Shown here piece after piece: positions 5,200 through 5,737 of a stretch of 5,737 nt of DNA. This DNA comes from Oscillospiraceae bacterium. GTDB taxonomy: Bacteria > Bacillota > Clostridia > Oscillospirales > Oscillospiraceae. The notes under the pieces were generated by a model. The model saw nothing but the letters and a program-made list of their open reading frames with translations. It was not told the origin of the DNA and did no database searches. Location: NCBI GenBank assembly GCA_016296235.1, contig JAEDJR010000123.1:1-5737 (forward strand), read 5' to 3'. Position 1 is the stretch's first letter; every line of letters begins with the position of its first letter. The position numbers were made by a program, and so were the translations under genes.

Positions 5200-5737
5200 T
5201 GAGCCTGTTAGAGAAAGCACTGGAAAGCGGTAAGTTTGGCGTCACCGCGGAAATGGCGCCTCCCAAGGGCTATGACTTCTCCGAACAGCTGGAGGCCGCC
5301 GAGCTGCTGCATGGCAAGGTCCACGGCATCAACGTCACCGATATGCAGTCCGCCAGCCTCAAGGCCACCTCTCTGGGCCTGTGCGCCAAGCTGAAGCTGG
5401 CCGGCCATGAGCCCATCCTCCAGATGACCGGCCGCGACCGCAGCCGTATGGCCATCATGGGCGATATGCTCTCCGCCGCTGCCTTCGGCATCGACACCAT
5501 GCTGGCCCTGACCGGCGACCATCCCACCGTGGGCGACTGCCCCAACTCCAAGCCGGTCTACGACCTGGACTCCGTGGGCATCCTGCGGATGCTCTCCACC
5601 ATGGAGGTCACGGGCAAGGACTGCGGCGGCAACGACCTGGCTCAGACGCCCAAATTCTACAAAGGCGCCTGCGTGACCCCGGTCTATGAGCCCATCTTCC
5701 TGCAGATCAACAAGCTGCGCCAGAAGGTGGACGCCGG
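5199..5737 (+). CDS. metF: MetF, methylenetetrahydrofolate reductase (5' part, truncated by window end)
   Basis: The first 179 codons of the flavin-containing reductase subunit; the frame is open to the right edge. It reduces 5,10-methylene-THF to 5-methyl-THF, feeding methionine synthesis or the methyl branch of the Wood-Ljungdahl pathway. Family features in order: VTAEMAPPKG (15-24) with E18 at the position of the catalytic glutamate, HGINVTDMQSA (42-52), EPILQMTGRDRSR (71-83), an IDTMLALTGDHPTVGD stretch (98-113) at the flavin/folate site, and KPVYDLDS (118-125). A usual MetF is about 280-310 residues, so roughly 60 percent is present. The start ATG 5199-5201 shares its A with the metV stop; AGGGGG at 5185-5190 gives a ribosome site 8 bases upstream. 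Electron donor (NADH, ferredoxin or another) cannot be read; association with MetV points to the MetFV class rather than the single-subunit E. coli class. Confidence 0.93.
   Translation, partial: MSLLEKALESGKFGVTAEMAPPKGYDFSEQLEAAELLHGKVHGINVTDMQSASLKATSLGLCAKLKLAGHEPILQMTGRDRSRMAIMGDMLSAAAFGIDTMLALTGDHPTVGDCPNSKPVYDLDSVGILRMLSTMEVTGKDCGGNDLAQTPKFYKGACVTPVYEPIFLQINKLRQKVDA

Noticed and set aside
4501..5220. A 239-codon - strand frame opposite metV
   Set aside because: MetV on the + strand has a ribosome site, conserved cysteine motifs and coupling to metF. The antisense product is Ala/Val/Asp/Gly-rich with no family resemblance.

Overview
The window looks like a chromosomal stretch of a GC-rich Gram-positive anaerobe of the class Clostridia, probably Oscillospiraceae-like. 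The grounds are the clostridial-type long phosphofructokinase tail, a PrsA/SurA-like foldase with an N-terminal zinc ribbon, a metV-metF pair (the MetFV type of methylenetetrahydrofolate reductase common in acetogens and related Clostridia), strong AGGAGG-type ribosome sites and strong G/C preference at third codon positions. I cannot name a species. There are no phage, plasmid or transposase genes, no tRNA or rRNA, and no CRISPR array.

Layout. Bases 1-366 (+) hold the C-terminal end of a 6-phosphofructokinase of the PFK/PFP superfamily. A strong hairpin with an A-tract on one side and a T-tract on the other (371-423) follows and should terminate transcription from both directions. The rest of the convergent gap (about 426-556) is a composite non-coding repeat: two copies of a GC-rich inverted-repeat motif flank a 7-base tandem tract and a small hairpin.

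Bases 576-4297 (-) look like one four-gene operon with gaps of 24, 11 and 12 bases. In transcription order it encodes an anchored or secreted SurA-like protein without a prolyl isomerase domain, a related membrane protein with a cytoplasmic zinc ribbon and an intact parvulin domain, a YegS/BmrU-type diacylglycerol/lipid kinase, and a GNAT acetyltransferase. A sigma-70-like promoter lies at 4330-4358, and the operon would end at the bidirectional terminator. The first three genes fit a cell-envelope role: extracytoplasmic folding plus membrane lipid recycling.

Bases 4552-5737 (+) are transcribed divergently and encode MetV and the start of MetF, overlapping by one base (TAATG). Together they form a MetFV methylenetetrahydrofolate reductase, which makes 5-methyl-THF for methionine synthesis or for the methyl branch of the Wood-Ljungdahl pathway. 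MetF runs off the right edge.

Most of the window is ordinary core metabolism. The most interesting points are the tandem foldase pair, where one member appears to have lost the PPIase domain while keeping the chaperone halves on both sides of it, and the composite repeat between the convergent genes.
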